A stretch of DNA of 64,000 nucleotides from Ehretia macrophylla (GCA_037974665.1 CM075767.1:19856840-19920839); one strand, 5' to 3'; shown: positions 32,130 to 42,925, counted from the first letter of the stretch. Program-made: numbers and translations. Notes: generated by a model not told the origin, from the letters alone.

Positions 32130-33039
32130 TATTAAGGTAGAAAAATGTCGAGTCGCAAGTAGCCTTCACGCACTGCCTTGATGCCTGCAAAACAAAGAGA
32201 GCTTGACGGGTCTTGCCCGTATTAGCACTCCGATGCTTAAATTAGCGTGGTGCTTCTGCAGAGAAAGAAATATATATGTGAATATAAATGTGAGTATCAG
32301 ATGTACCTCCCTTTCCTTGCTGAATCTTCTGCCTTTTATAGGCACCATGGCTTATGGTTCAAAAGATAAGTCACATGGTTGCTGAGTCACAAAGGAGAAG
32401 TTATCATTGTAGCTGAGTCAAAAGATTAAAGGTGCAGTAGTGGATCATCATTGCAAGCATGATGGAGAATTATTTAAGGGCTAATGGACAATTGTTTAAA
32501 TGGATCAGTGCAAGATTAGCTGGAGATTCCCTAAATTTATAGGGCAATGTTTATTTGCGCCTCTTGGCTTGAGGTCTTAAAAAGTGCCTTTCGAATGGCT
32601 CTATGCCTCGTCTGCCTCCATGGAATTCCCCCACGTACGACTACCAACGTATCGTCCGAGGTCCAAAAGGCCTCAAATTACTACGTCTGAGGTCCCATGG
32701 ACCTCGGATTACTTCGTCCAAGGTCCCTTGGACCTCGGACCTCACTGTCCGAGGTTCATAGGACCTCGGATCTCGAGGTCCTTCCTAGTTTTCATTTAAA
32801 AAGTTATTATTGACGAGCTACAGCAATTGCACCTATTAAAGCAACTAAAAGAATTATTGAAATGAATTCAAATGGAAGAAAAATGAGGTCCTCGAGGTCC
32901 CTTGGGACCTCGAATAGTCCGAGGTCCCTTGGATCTCGAACCTCATTGTCCGAGGTCCATAGGACCTCGGACGAAACCTACCCTCTCCAATTGGGGTCAA
33001 TTCGCGATCTCGCAAAAATTTGGGGTTTTACCCATATCA
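32130..33039 (-). repeat. 5' LTR of the gypsy element, with inserted plastid DNA
   Basis: This 910-bp repeat is homologous to 21987-22918. The palindromic gaggtcc array is shorter here than in the left LTR and is interrupted by about 100 bp of plastid-derived sequence (32783-32884). The TATA-like box is at 32334-32341. Confidence 0.9.
32783..32884 (-). other. ndhG: Nuclear plastid DNA insert: 3' end of ndhG
   Basis: Read on the minus strand, the segment translates FLPFEFISIILLVALIGAIA then VARQ and a stop (32807-32809). This is the C-terminus of plastid NADH dehydrogenase subunit 6 (NdhG), followed by about 25 bp of downstream spacer. The left LTR lacks it, so it arrived after the retroelement inserted. 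'gaggtcc' stands at both junctions, as expected for filler DNA captured during break repair in the repeat array. It is far too short to function. Confidence 0.88.
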
Positions 33040-33044
33040 AGAAT

Positions 33045-33930
33045 ACTTTGTCTACACACATTGATTTGCTGTTGGAATTTATTTAAATTGCTTAGGTACA
33101 TAATTTTGAGAGAAAATGGACAAATTATATATATTCATTGTCATTCCTATACACATTCTCAACAACCACGTATCAGCTCATTTTTTTTTTAAAGTGTTAG
33201 CTGATAGTAGAAGTCAATGAACTTAGGATGAAAGAAAAAATGATGCAATTTGCACTACTATTTACATTACACTTTTCTACTTGTCTTTTCAAATTGACAT
33301 GAAAAAATATGAGTCATTTTTAAAAAAAGCAACACTATTAATTTGAAAGAGATTATACTATATATTATAAGCAAACCCTTTTAGTTTAAATTATTATAAT
33401 TCACAATTTTGGGTATATCGAGAAAACTCATCATATTTCATGATACATAAGCAATTTTTGCAAACTTTCGTGATTATCTTAATAAAGACTGAGTTTTTCA
33501 ATTTTGATTTGAAATTATATTAATCAAATTTTCAGCTTAAATTAACTAAACGTTTCAAATCAAGTGAGCTCGTTGGCGTTCACATTGCTCATCAAATCAT
33601 TAATATTTTAGTAGCGGCATTAAAATACATATATTTTCTGTCAGTGAAAAGTTAATTTTCCTAATCTATATCTCTTTCATTTGCCGATTCTTGTCACCGT
33701 ACCCATTCGCATTGTCAACAACCACGTACTAACTCATCTTTTGTACGTAGTATTAGTTGACGTGAACAAGCATTTTATTTAGTTGATTTACGTACCTCTT
33801 CTGTGCCAATTTGCACTCGCTTGGATTTATTCATCTCCCCAAGCTAACAAAACTCACTCTATGAACATCAACGATAATAATGCATCAGGATTTGAACTTG
33901 AAACCTCAAAATGCATCATAAACATATGGG
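33045..33930. repeat. Segmental duplication copy 1 (partner 49690-51090)
   Basis: Matches the partner through 'acacattctcaacaaccacgta', 'gtgttagctgatagtagaagtc', 'ttagtttaaattattataattc', 'gaaaactcatcatatttcatg', 'ttcagcttaaatta.ctaaac' and 'gtgccaatttgcactc'. This copy lacks the MITE found in the partner at 50489-50966. No gene was seen. Confidence 0.8.
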
Positions 33931-34296
33931 AAAGTTCTTGATAAAGATATCAATTACAAATTAATGCTAATGAGCAGGTCAAATTTGGCGTTTTAGAGTT
34001 TGGCAGTCGGGGACCCAACAATTTAATATATTTTCATTGATAGCATAACATAAACAAAGAAAATGCAGATCACGACTTTTCCAGCAGAGTTTGCAATCAT
34101 GAAGGTAAAAAATATAGTTTTTAAGATGAGAATGCAATTGCAACCATGTAAGTTTAATTAGTGCATTCCAACGTGTATATTATTAATATTAAGCATTGTA
34201 CAAAGCAAAAGATAACTGCTAGATGTACATAAGATAAACACTAGAGACACAAGCTTATCTGTCACATTTCGAACTCAGATCCCCGCATGTTAGAAT
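33931..34296. other. AT-rich intergenic sequence
   Basis: No coding frame, repeat end or RNA gene could be supported here. Confidence 0.4.
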
Positions 34297-35200
34297 GTTG
34301 TATGCATAAGAAAATAACTATTTGAACTTTTTTTTTTATTATTGATCCAAAAATATTAACTCAAGTTATTCCTTGTACTAACAACACACACTTATAAATC
34401 ACTCATAATTATATTACATACACTCTGTAACGCCCCGGCTAAGCGAATACCCCGAAGGGCAAAGGCCCACCAGCGATGCCACATATGCATGTATTGTCCG
34501 CTTGGATTATAACAACGGGCCCCTCACGGGTTTGTCGCCTCCCAGCCAACTTGGACTAGAAAACGCGTGTGCACGATATAGGGACACTTCTCAATATATC
34601 CAGCAGCCCAGCATCCTCGCCAGTCGATGTGGGATATTACACTCGCCCCCCCTTAGGGACCCAGCGTCCTTGCTGGCCAACAACCGGATCGGCTCTGATA
34701 CCACCTTCTGTAACGTCCCGTCTAAGCGAATACCCCGAAGGGTAGAGGCCCATCAGCGACGCCACATATGCACGTATTGTCCGCTTTGGGTTACCACAAC
34801 GGGCACTTCACGGTTTTGTCGCCTCTCAGCCAACTTTGATTGGAAAACGTGTACACGATATAGGGACACTTCCCAATATATCCAGCAGCCCAACATTCTC
34901 GCCAGCTGATGTGAGATATTACACACTCTCTGTTAAAGGACTTGACTTTCTCGTCAGGGGCACATACACCCAGAACCACCTCCTTCTTGGTATAGCATTT
35001 TCCCCCGCATAACACTTATCTTTCTCATCGGCTAGTGATCAACTTTTATACTATTCGGTCATGTCCTGAGCCCAAACCTTAGGCTCGCAGACGAGACTGG
35101 TGTTATACGCATAAGAAAATAACTATTTGAATTTCTTTTTTACTAGTCTAAAATGGTAGACCCGCAACACCTACTTATAAATCACTCACAAACATTATAT
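34297..35200. repeat. Direct-repeat-bounded segment, possible older LTR pair
   Basis: A repeat of about 110-130 bp starting tgttgtatgcataagaaaat (34297) recurs at about 35101 (tgttatacgcataagaaaat). Both copies continue to 'acttataaatcactca'. The interval could be a small LTR-type element into which the TRIM at 34426 inserted. No target duplication or PBS was resolved, so the call is tentative. Confidence 0.4.
34426..34923 (-). mobile_element. TRIM, 498 bp, tRNA-iMet primed, fossil
   Basis: The LTRs are 34426-34641 (216 bp) and 34709-34923 (215 bp), with a perfect 5-bp target duplication, cactc, at 34421-34425 and 34924-34928. The 67-bp interior reads on the minus strand as a 5-nt spacer, then tggtatcagagcc (initiator tRNA-Met PBS), and ends with a G-run polypurine tract. 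The LTRs begin tgtaatatcccacatcg or similar on the minus strand. There is no coding capacity. Visible LTR divergence of about a tenth suggests an old insertion. No 5S-like sequence was seen, so it is not a Cassandra element. Confidence 0.9.
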
Positions 35201-36083
35201 TTCATCGATATAATATATTAACTATCATTGAGGTGTAAAATTTAAAATATCATTATCTTTCACACCCACTTCTTGGTGTATGAATTGAATCAAGACATTG
35301 GTGTTGGAAATATATGTACTTCGATGGATAAGTTATAAATGTTATAAGTAGTATGGAAAAGATAATACTTTTGGATCCAACTATGCTTGACCTATGATTT
35401 AGGGGAAAAAAGAATTATATTCACAGTAATTGCATTCTCGACAAACCATGAGCTAGCTCATTTTTTGAAGTATTGGCTCATGGTAGTTCAAAAACTTAGG
35501 ATGAATGAAATATGAAGTATTGGCTTTGATGGAATTTCACAAACTTAGGATGAATGAAACATGGATGCAATTTGTATATTCGTAGCGTCTTTTTAAATCA
35601 ATCCTCCAAATATTAACATTGGTTTGATTGTCAAAATTATTTAAATTAATTAGATAAATAATGTTGAGAGAAATCGATAAATAAAATATATATTCATTGT
35701 CATCTCTAGTCACATTCTCAATAACCAATACGGACCAACTCATTTTTTCAAAGTATTGTTTGATCAAAGACATTTTTTTTGGGTAAAAGATCCAAGAAGT
35801 TCGCGAATTTAGGATGAATGAATATAGGATGAAATTTGGACTATTTTATTCCTAGCATCTTTCTCAATTTGTCTTCCAAATGTGACATTGGTTGGGCTGT
35901 CAAAATTATTTGAATTGATTAGGTAATAATGGGGGAGAGAAATGGATAAATGAAATATATATTTATTGTCATCCCTAATCACATTTTCAACAACTACGAA
36001 CTAGCTTATCTTTCGAAATATTAACTCACAGTAAAATTTCGTAGACTTAGGATGAATGAATTAAACATGCAATTCGTAGCATC
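35200..36083. repeat. Degenerate tandem repeat of about 240-270 bp
   Basis: The motif acttaggatgaatgaa recurs at about 35495, 35543, 35809 and 36046. Each copy is accompanied by 'catt.tcaa.aacca' and 'aactcattttttgaagtattg' upstream and 'tgcaatttg.a' downstream, and by 'ttccaaatgtgacattggtt' between copies. Related copies are at 21170-21500, 33100-33250 and 49690-49830. No gene is present. Confidence 0.6.
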
Positions 36084-36760
36084 TTTTTGTTTTTTTTCTA
36101 CTTTTTTTTTTAAATCTAAATCAGCAAGTATCAGTTTTATTCTACTATCAATCAAAAAAACACGAGAAGGCCAAGCCCCTTACATCCTAATCGAAACAAA
36201 ACAGGAAAAGCAACAAAAAAATACTTGACACTATGAGAGGATATCAATAAGTTTCCATTCATTACAAAGTGCCCTATTCAAAAGTGAGTTTTTATATTTC
36301 TTTCCGCTAAGAAGTTTGAGATCCATCCAAAATCTTAGCAAGAATATGATATTTCGTTGAAAAAATATTAGCAAAAATGCGAGCATTTCGCTCTGCCTAG
36401 ATATGATAGATACTTGAGCAGAACAACAATTTTATCAAATCAGCTTGATGCATATTTTTCTTTCATTTAGTACAGCAACCTTGAAGCATATTAGCCCAAT
36501 GAATACTCCAAACACTCATCTTAGTTTTCCTCATACAAGCTCTTCATACTCTCCTACTTAATCCACATTCAGAGAAGAGATGGTCCCTTGTTTCCACAGT
36601 CATGCTACAAAGAGCACACTGACTACTCACCTCAACGCCCCACGACATAAGCCTTTGCTTTGTAGTCAGCCTATCGAGGATAGCTAGCAATCAGTTTTGT
36701 CTAATAGCAGCAGATGAGACAGGTAAATGAATTTTGGTTTTCGTTGTTATTTCCTTTTGG
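36084..36760 (-). mobile_element. L1-type LINE 3' fragment
   Basis: On the minus strand, translation near 36550-36700 gives DRLTTKQRLMSWGVEVSSQC with ALCSMTVETRDHLFSEC, the zf-RVT cysteine/histidine pattern at the end of LINE RT. Downstream, about 36280-36440 resembles the usual IWAERNARIF segment. T-rich runs at 36084-36111 are the complement of the poly(A) tail. The frame carries several stops. The 5' end is lost, and its upper boundary is set by the hAT target duplication. Confidence 0.75.
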
Positions 36761-37012
36761 TCACAAGCAGTGGCGGAGCTAGCCACCTAGGGTCAGGGTG
36801 TGCATGATAATAACAGAGTCAATGACAGGAGATCGAAGTGATATTTAATTTAAGAACAACATAAATAAAGTCTTTAAGTAATTTGCTCTCAGTTTAGGAA
36901 CATTATAACAATTATAAGAATGTACAAAAAAAACCATATATAGTAATAACATAACATACAAAACAAAGAAAAATAAATAACTATAGTCATTCTAAATAGA
37001 AAAAGTACATTT

Positions 37013-39391
37013 TTATAATTGTCCTCGGCGTGTTTTCATATTGTGAAATCGTTGAATAATCAACTCATTGTCAATGCTATTAAATACATCCCTCTCTATG
37101 TAAGTGATTAAGCAATTGTTCATCCAAGCATCTCTCATTCGATTACGCAATCGATTCTTCACGAGTTTCATTGCAGAAAATGCTCTTTCTACTATCGCTG
37201 TGGCAACAGGTAAAGTCAATGCCAACTTAACAAGTGAATACACTAATGGATACACACGATACTTTCCAGTTTCAACTAGCATCTCTGAAAGGCTACCAAT
37301 CCATTTTAACTTCAAGAATTCTTCACTACTTTGCATATCAAAAAAATATGTCTCCAATTGATTATCAAGAACCATCAAGCCAGTGGGAGAAAAATCATCT
37401 GGGTAAAACTTAGCGAATTGGATCAACCTTTCCTTATCAAACACAGAAAATGAGTTTTCTGGATTTAAGCATGACAAACAATGAAGCAACTCAGTACTCG
37501 TCTCACTGAAGCGATCATCAAGCTCTCGAAGTTGCATGTCCACAACAGTATAAAATAAATCATTGCGGTAATGATGCAAATTTGAAATATCTTGAACTTT
37601 ACGTCGTGATCGTCCTTTGGGTGAAAACATCTCTTCCATATTGGGAATGTCAATATCATGAGTTGTGCAAAAAAAAGAGACTTCATCCAACAAGGTTTCC
37701 CATCCAGTATCTCTCAAAATTTGCAACCGCTGCTTGTAGATATGAACTGATTTCATAGCATTAATGATATCTTGATCTTTCCTTTGTAATGCATGTGATA
37801 ATTCATTAGTGAGTCCCAACACTTTTTTCATCAAATGCAAATTGAATGCAAAGTCAAATGTTTGTATCATGTCTAAAAGAAAATTAGCTTCAATTCTTTG
37901 ATCTGGACTCAATCCATCTTCCATAATAATCTCAAGCACATCAATCACCGAGGAATACATGAGAGCCAAATTTATTAAAGTGCCATAATGTGAACCCCAA
38001 CGAGTATCACCACTACGTTTGTGACCAATTTCTTTATTCATGCCGCCTCCACTAACAATTTCATCATTTTCTAGTGCTTCTTTAACTTTAACAACTTGTC
38101 TTTCACGAAGCATGTCATGTCGTTTACAAGAGCCTCCAACAACATTTAATAAAGTAGCAACCAACTTAAAAAGAGAACCAACTTGAATATGATTCTTGGC
38201 TACAGAAACAACTGTGAGTTGTAATTGATGAGCAAAACAATGGATATAGAAAGCAGATGGATTTTCTTTTAGAATCAAACTTTTCAAGCCATTAAATTCA
38301 CCTCGCATGTTACTAGCACCATCATAGCCTTGTCCACGAATTCTTGACATACTCAATCCATATTTGCTAAATAATGATTCAATTTCCCTTTTTAAAGATA
38401 ATGCAGTAGTATCACTCACATGCACTATACCAATAAAACGCTCAACAATACTACCTTTCTTGTTCACATAACGTAAAGCAACGGCCATTTCTTCTTTATT
38501 TGATGTGTCACGTGACTCATCAACAAGAATAGTAAAATATTCATCTCCAAGATCATATATAATAGTATCAGTGATCACACTTGCAGCAGCACTAACAATT
38601 TCTTTTTGAATGTCAGGAGAAGTTAACTGATTATTTTCAGGAGCATTTTGCAAAACACAATTGTTGATGACTTCATTATGATCTGCAAGAAATTTGAGAA
38701 GCTCAAGAAAGTTACCTTGATTAGTAGAACTTTCTGATTCATCATGACCACGAAAAGCTAAACCTTGCTTCAAAAGGTATCGAATGCAATCAATTGAAGC
38801 AGTTAATCGATTCCAATATATGGCACGAGCATGATCAGATTGCTTAGAAATAACAACTTCAATGTGCTGACTTTGTTTCATCAAGTCTTGACACCTCATT
38901 CGAGCACTATTATGTGCACTACTTGGACCTCCAATATGAATGTTAAATTTATCTTTTCTATGCCAATTGGTAAACCCATCTGTAACAAATGTATCTCCAC
39001 CTGATTGTTTTCCAGTCTCGGGCCTAAAAAGATAACAACACAAACAATATGCAGCATCTTTTGCTATGTTGTACTCCAACCAATTGCTAAATTCATTGAA
39101 CCAGGGGGAACAAAATTTTCTAAACCTATCCCCAATTTTTCTCTTAGGAAAATCATGATGACGAGGTTGGCATGGTCCTTTTTGCAAGTAGTATCTCCGT
39201 ATTTTATCCTGATCATTAGGATGATAAGATGAAATTTTAGGGCGTAATCCAGGATCTGCTTGTAGATCTTCTAAGTTGATCTCAATTCGAGGTTGCTTTG
39301 AATAATTTTGTGCATTATCTTCACAATTCATTTCATTAAATTCGGAAGGTTGTTGCTCAGAAACTGATTTTCTTTTTAGATATTTATCCAT
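37013..39391 (-). CDS. hAT transposase, TTF-type zinc finger / ZMYM-like family
   Basis: A 792-codon intronless frame from ATG at 39391; the frame is open a few codons further upstream but has no other ATG there. The N-terminus reads MDKYLKRK. A TTF-type zinc-binding region follows at roughly 90-170, with FSNWLEYNIAKDAAYCLCCY and FTNWHRKDKFNIH. The core has candidate catalytic aspartates in ILVDESRD and GYDGASNMRG, then CFAHQLQLTVV and a conserved RWGSHYGTL. Near the C-terminus, LPVATAIVERAFSAMKLVKN is the hAT dimerisation signature and holds the third acidic residue. An acceptor-like atccacag lies just upstream, suggesting a 5'-leader intron. The protein should bind the element's ends and catalyse cut-and-paste transposition in the nucleus. 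A domesticated host role is possible but unlikely, since it lies inside intact terminal repeats. Confidence 0.9.
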   Translation of the reverse strand: MDKYLKRKSVSEQQPSEFNEMNCEDNAQNYSKQPRIEINLEDLQADPGLRPKISSYHPNDQDKIRRYYLQKGPCQPRHHDFPKRKIGDRFRKFCSPWFNEFSNWLEYNIAKDAAYCLCCYLFRPETGKQSGGDTFVTDGFTNWHRKDKFNIHIGGPSSAHNSARMRCQDLMKQSQHIEVVISKQSDHARAIYWNRLTASIDCIRYLLKQGLAFRGHDESESSTNQGNFLELLKFLADHNEVINNCVLQNAPENNQLTSPDIQKEIVSAAASVITDTIIYDLGDEYFTILVDESRDTSNKEEMAVALRYVNKKGSIVERFIGIVHVSDTTALSLKREIESLFSKYGLSMSRIRGQGYDGASNMRGEFNGLKSLILKENPSAFYIHCFAHQLQLTVVSVAKNHIQVGSLFKLVATLLNVVGGSCKRHDMLRERQVVKVKEALENDEIVSGGGMNKEIGHKRSGDTRWGSHYGTLINLALMYSSVIDVLEIIMEDGLSPDQRIEANFLLDMIQTFDFAFNLHLMKKVLGLTNELSHALQRKDQDIINAMKSVHIYKQRLQILRDTGWETLLDEVSFFCTTHDIDIPNMEEMFSPKGRSRRKVQDISNLHHYRNDLFYTVVDMQLRELDDRFSETSTELLHCLSCLNPENSFSVFDKERLIQFAKFYPDDFSPTGLMVLDNQLETYFFDMQSSEEFLKLKWIGSLSEMLVETGKYRVYPLVYSLVKLALTLPVATAIVERAFSAMKLVKNRLRNRMRDAWMNNCLITYIERDVFNSIDNELIIQRFHNMKTRRGQL

Positions 39392-40480
39392 CAATCCAAA
39401 ACTCAATAAGCTGTGGATTAAAATAACAATTGATTAGTAGTGCTTTGAGCAATTATTTATCATAATGTCAAGTTAAACAATATTAACGTCTTATATCATT
39501 AAGGTAATAGGTTTCATATTATCCTATATACTTTTCACCAAACTGATCTATATGACTATATCATAACTCCTAAGAAGCTTAATGTTGATTGATTGCTATA
39601 TTTCAAATGGACATTAAAGAAACAACTACTTTCATATACCAAAAGCAATGGCAAAGCAAATAAAGAAAAAACAATAATTTTCGGATACCAAAACAAATTC
39701 CACATTTCAGTTAAGTTAATTAGCATTTAGCATATCACTCTATTTTAATATTATTACCATTGTAGATAACAACCAACCCTTTCATCATGATATGGACCAT
39801 TACTCAAATGATAAATAAAAATAATTATAAACAAGTTAAAATACAGAGAAAATTAAAACTATAATATCTAAAAGAATAAAATAAATAATCAACTATTATA
39901 ACTAAAACTAAAAATGATAAATAAAAACAACTACAAGTAAAACTAATAATAAATAACTATAAGTATATAACTAAAATAAAAATTAATAATTATAAACAAA
40001 AACTATAATTAATCTAGACATATTAATAACAACTAAAATAAATAAATAAACAAACAAGTAAAATTAAACATCCATACAAATAATAATTACAAGTAAACTT
40101 TTCATTTCTTTGTGTTAAAAAAAAAGACTCAAACCTTCTATTGTCAAGCCGGGGAGGGGGGGTTGTATTGCTGTTAGTTCAGATTGTTGTTGCCGTCGTT
40201 GTTGCCCGTTGCCTGTTGGTGCTTGCTGTGATCGTGAGTATGATGGGTTTGCTGATGGCCTGTGCAGTGGCGGAAGACTTAAAAGTTAAGAGTACATAAA
40301 CTTTTTTTTTGTTTTTGGCCATACCGATATAGAAGATAGACTTAGGATAAAATTATTTTTTTTAAAAAGTCAACTTGAGCATTGAAGTTGATTTGACATG
40401 AAGTGAAAACTTGCAGGCTGTGGTTTTGACAAAAAAAAAATGTAGAGGCTTTGGTAATGGCGGGTACGTGAGTTTGCAGG

Positions 40481-40483
<3 letters not shown>

Positions 40484-40532
<49 letters not shown>
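40484..40532. repeat. TA dinucleotide microsatellite
   Basis: About 24 consecutive TA units followed by a T run, inside the hAT element's upstream region. Confidence 0.95.
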
Positions 40533-40546
<14 letters not shown>

Positions 40547-40645
40547 AAATGCAAAATTACCAAAATACCCTCATTATGTGAGGGATAAGCCAGGGTATGC
40601 ATGTGCACACCACAACTTCAATGTGCCTCCGCCCCTGGTCACAAG

Positions 40646-41605
40646 CCATATAGTTGAAACATACAAGCACAACTATACTTATTTAACTACTCTTACATGT
40701 GTTCTACATAACTCACTTATCCAATTTGCTTGTAGAATATTCCTATTACTTCTATTTGAAAATTCAAAGTAGAATATTTTCATATCTTAACAAGGTTTGC
40801 ACTTTACATATATATGTTAATAATTTTTAAGTTCTTTGTTTATTTTTATTATTTTTCTATAAAAGTTTATATGTTATTTGAGTTGCCAATTATAATAAAT
40901 TGGAGCGCAAAATTGTAGTATTTCGGTACGTAAACGTGAATTGAGACGTACAATCAAAGTAGAGTAGGTCAAATCTAGTGACTATAGTGTAAACATAAGG
41001 AATTGGTACAATTACAGACAAAAAAAGAAAAAAAGAGGAATTGGGACCATCCGTGAGCTGGCCTGCTGATTTAAGGTTTATCAAGTTGCATGGGGGCACG
41101 ACGCACATTTTATAGATGAGGAATTGGGACAATTGGGAGATAGCCATCGAGAATATTATACTTCTGTTTAATTAGTATGGGCTCAGTCCAAATACTATCT
41201 CTATATTGATTATGTGATTTAGTGTCCAAAGGCTATTGGGGCATTTGATCCTGTCCGCACATGGCACATACCACGTGAATCTCTTGAGTTCATCGGTGGT
41301 GAGTCGAGCTTGCCTCTTCATTCGCGTTTTCTTAATTAGGTCTTTGTGTTTTTAATTTTTTTTTCGGGGTCTTTAGACCATTCAATAATTTATTTTTAAC
41401 GATTAAAGTTTTAATTATTAGTCATTTGGTTTAGTGATATAATTCTTATTTTAGACGCGAGAAGTTTCGAGATCTATTTTCGTGTTTAACATCCTAAATT
41501 ATGTAAAATATTTTAAGGCTCCCTAAATTCAAAAAAAAAAGCTTTAACCCATATACCAAATATAAAAAATACCCATGAAAATACCGTTGCTCCCATAAGC
41601 TCTAT
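40646..41605. other. AT-rich intergenic sequence
   Basis: No supported gene. Short frames here lack family resemblance. The first part may continue sequence disrupted by the hAT insertion. Confidence 0.4.
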
Positions 41606-41614
41606 TAACTAGCA

Positions 41615-42252
41615 AAGTAATGTTATATATCACCTCTTTTTCTATCACCATTTTATCACATTCTATGTGAAATCCTACATGACATGCTAAGTAGACTATT
41701 TTTGTTTCTCTTTCTTCTTGTTTAATTATTTTTTTTTCTCTTAATTAATATTTACTCAAAATATTTTTCTTTCTTTGTTAAACTATATCAAACCTAAATA
41801 TTAGGAAAACAACAAAAATCAAAGGTTCATACCAATATGGGCAATGTGGACATTATAAATTAAAAAATTCCTTATTCTTAAATTCTTTCGATAAAACAAA
41901 ATAAAAAAGAATTGTACAATGACATTACAGCCTCTTGTCGCTAACCTTCTCAAGTGTCATGGCTAGCTTTTAGATTTTTTTTTTCACTTCCATATGGTTC
42001 GTAAAATTGCAAATTTCAAGTATAATTGAGTGATGTCTAAGAGAAAAATATGACTTAAAGGCGATAACTCGCAAAAAATCCTTGAAATCTTTGAATGATA
42101 CTAAGAAAACCACAAAATGAGATTTGTGATTTAAAAATATGAATTTAGACCTAGATAACTAATAAAAATAGTCTAATTGACATGACATGTAAAATACCAT
42201 GTAGAAGGTGATAAAAGGGTGATGGAAAAATGGGTGATATATAACATTATTG
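41615..42252. mobile_element. MULE-like MITE, 638 bp
   Basis: Long terminal inverted repeats of about 90 bp: the left taatgttatatatcacctct and the inverted right taatgttatatatcacccat continue through 'catcaccattttatcac' and 'acatgacatg..aagtagactattt'. The flanks taactagca (41606-41614) and taactagcc (42253-42261) make a near-perfect 9-bp target duplication, the length used by Mutator-like elements. No coding capacity is visible. Confidence 0.75.
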
Positions 42253-42714
42253 TAACTAGCCAACAAATAAAATGAATTGAGTTATTCGATTAGTAATGTT
42301 TTTGCGTGTTTGGGGTTAATTTTATGTAATTTTAGAAGGTGTTTCTGCTTATTTGAGTCAAAAATATAATTACATCTTCTCATATCGAACATCAACATTC
42401 TTTGAGGATACTTCTAACATAGAGCTCCATGAAATGAAAAATGAGGCAACTACGAGATGCACATTGAGATCAAATGGTAATATTGGGAGAATTCATGGGT
42501 TACAACACTAGTGTACCTTGTTTTAATAAATACGAAGATTCACTCTGTGATATTTTCTATTATACAAAATATTTTGTACTTGTCTAAGTTTGATTTTAGA
42601 GTGAAGACCACATGTGTAAAATTCTTTGCCCTTGGCCTCAAAGTCAATTTCTTAGTCGTCACATCAATATTATATTTATTTATTCATTTATTATTTATCA
42701 AAAAGAAGAAAGAG

Positions 42715-42925
42715 AAATAAAAATAGTCTAGCTGACATGACATATAAAATATCATGTAGGAGGTGATAAAAAAGTGATGGGAAAATAGGTAATATATAGC
42801 ATTATCCTAATTAGTGCCATCAAATAAAATGAATTGAGTTATTCGTTTAGTAGTGTGTTTGCGTGTTTTGGGTTAATTTTATGTTATTTTGGAAGGTGTT
42901 TCTGCTTATTTGAGTCAATTATTTA
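42715..42925. repeat. Duplicate of 42165-42370 (MITE right end plus flank)
   Basis: Both copies read from 'aaaaatagtct' through 'gacatgacat', the MITE right end, and 'caaataaaatgaattgagttattcg' to 'ggtgtttctgcttatttgagtca'. The copies are about 550 bp apart. Because the copy includes the MITE terminus and its flank, the duplication came after the insertion. Confidence 0.8.

Larger units (their letters stand above)
21987..33039 (-). mobile_element. Ty3/gypsy LTR retrotransposon, probable Tat clade, broken fossil
   Basis: The element is 11053 bp long on the minus strand. A 5-bp target duplication, agaat, lies at 21982-21986 and 33040-33044. The left LTR is 21987-22918 and the right 32130-33039. 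The order on the minus strand is gag, protease, RT, RNase H, second RNase H, integrase, then a long spacer with an antisense gene. That order, together with the two RNase H regions, fits the Tat lineage. The sense coding region is clearly broken, by roughly ten or more interruptions. In the first 450 bp the LTRs differ by about 3-4% by eye, which suggests insertion around one to two million years ago at commonly used plant LTR rates (inference). Confidence 0.92.
36768..40637 (-). mobile_element. Complete hAT transposon with intact transposase, 3870 bp
   Basis: A perfect 8-bp target duplication, gtcacaag, lies at 36760-36767 and 40638-40645. The left end cagtggcggagctagcc and the inverted right end caggggcggaggcacat share CAGKGGCGGAG, a common plant hAT terminus. 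The element carries one uninterrupted transposase frame on the minus strand and about 1.2 kb of upstream sequence. An internal cagtggcggaagac at 40264 repeats the terminus, and a TA microsatellite lies at 40484-40532. Terminal repeats, target duplication and open frame are all intact, so it may be autonomous or recently so (inference). Confidence 0.92.

Noticed and set aside
34426-34923. Cassandra-type TRIM carrying a 5S rRNA promoter
   Set aside because: No 5S-like internal control region could be read in either LTR.
37013-39391. Domesticated hAT-derived host gene (ZMYM-like)
   Set aside because: The frame sits within terminal inverted repeats and a perfect 8-bp target duplication, so a resident transposon is the simpler reading.
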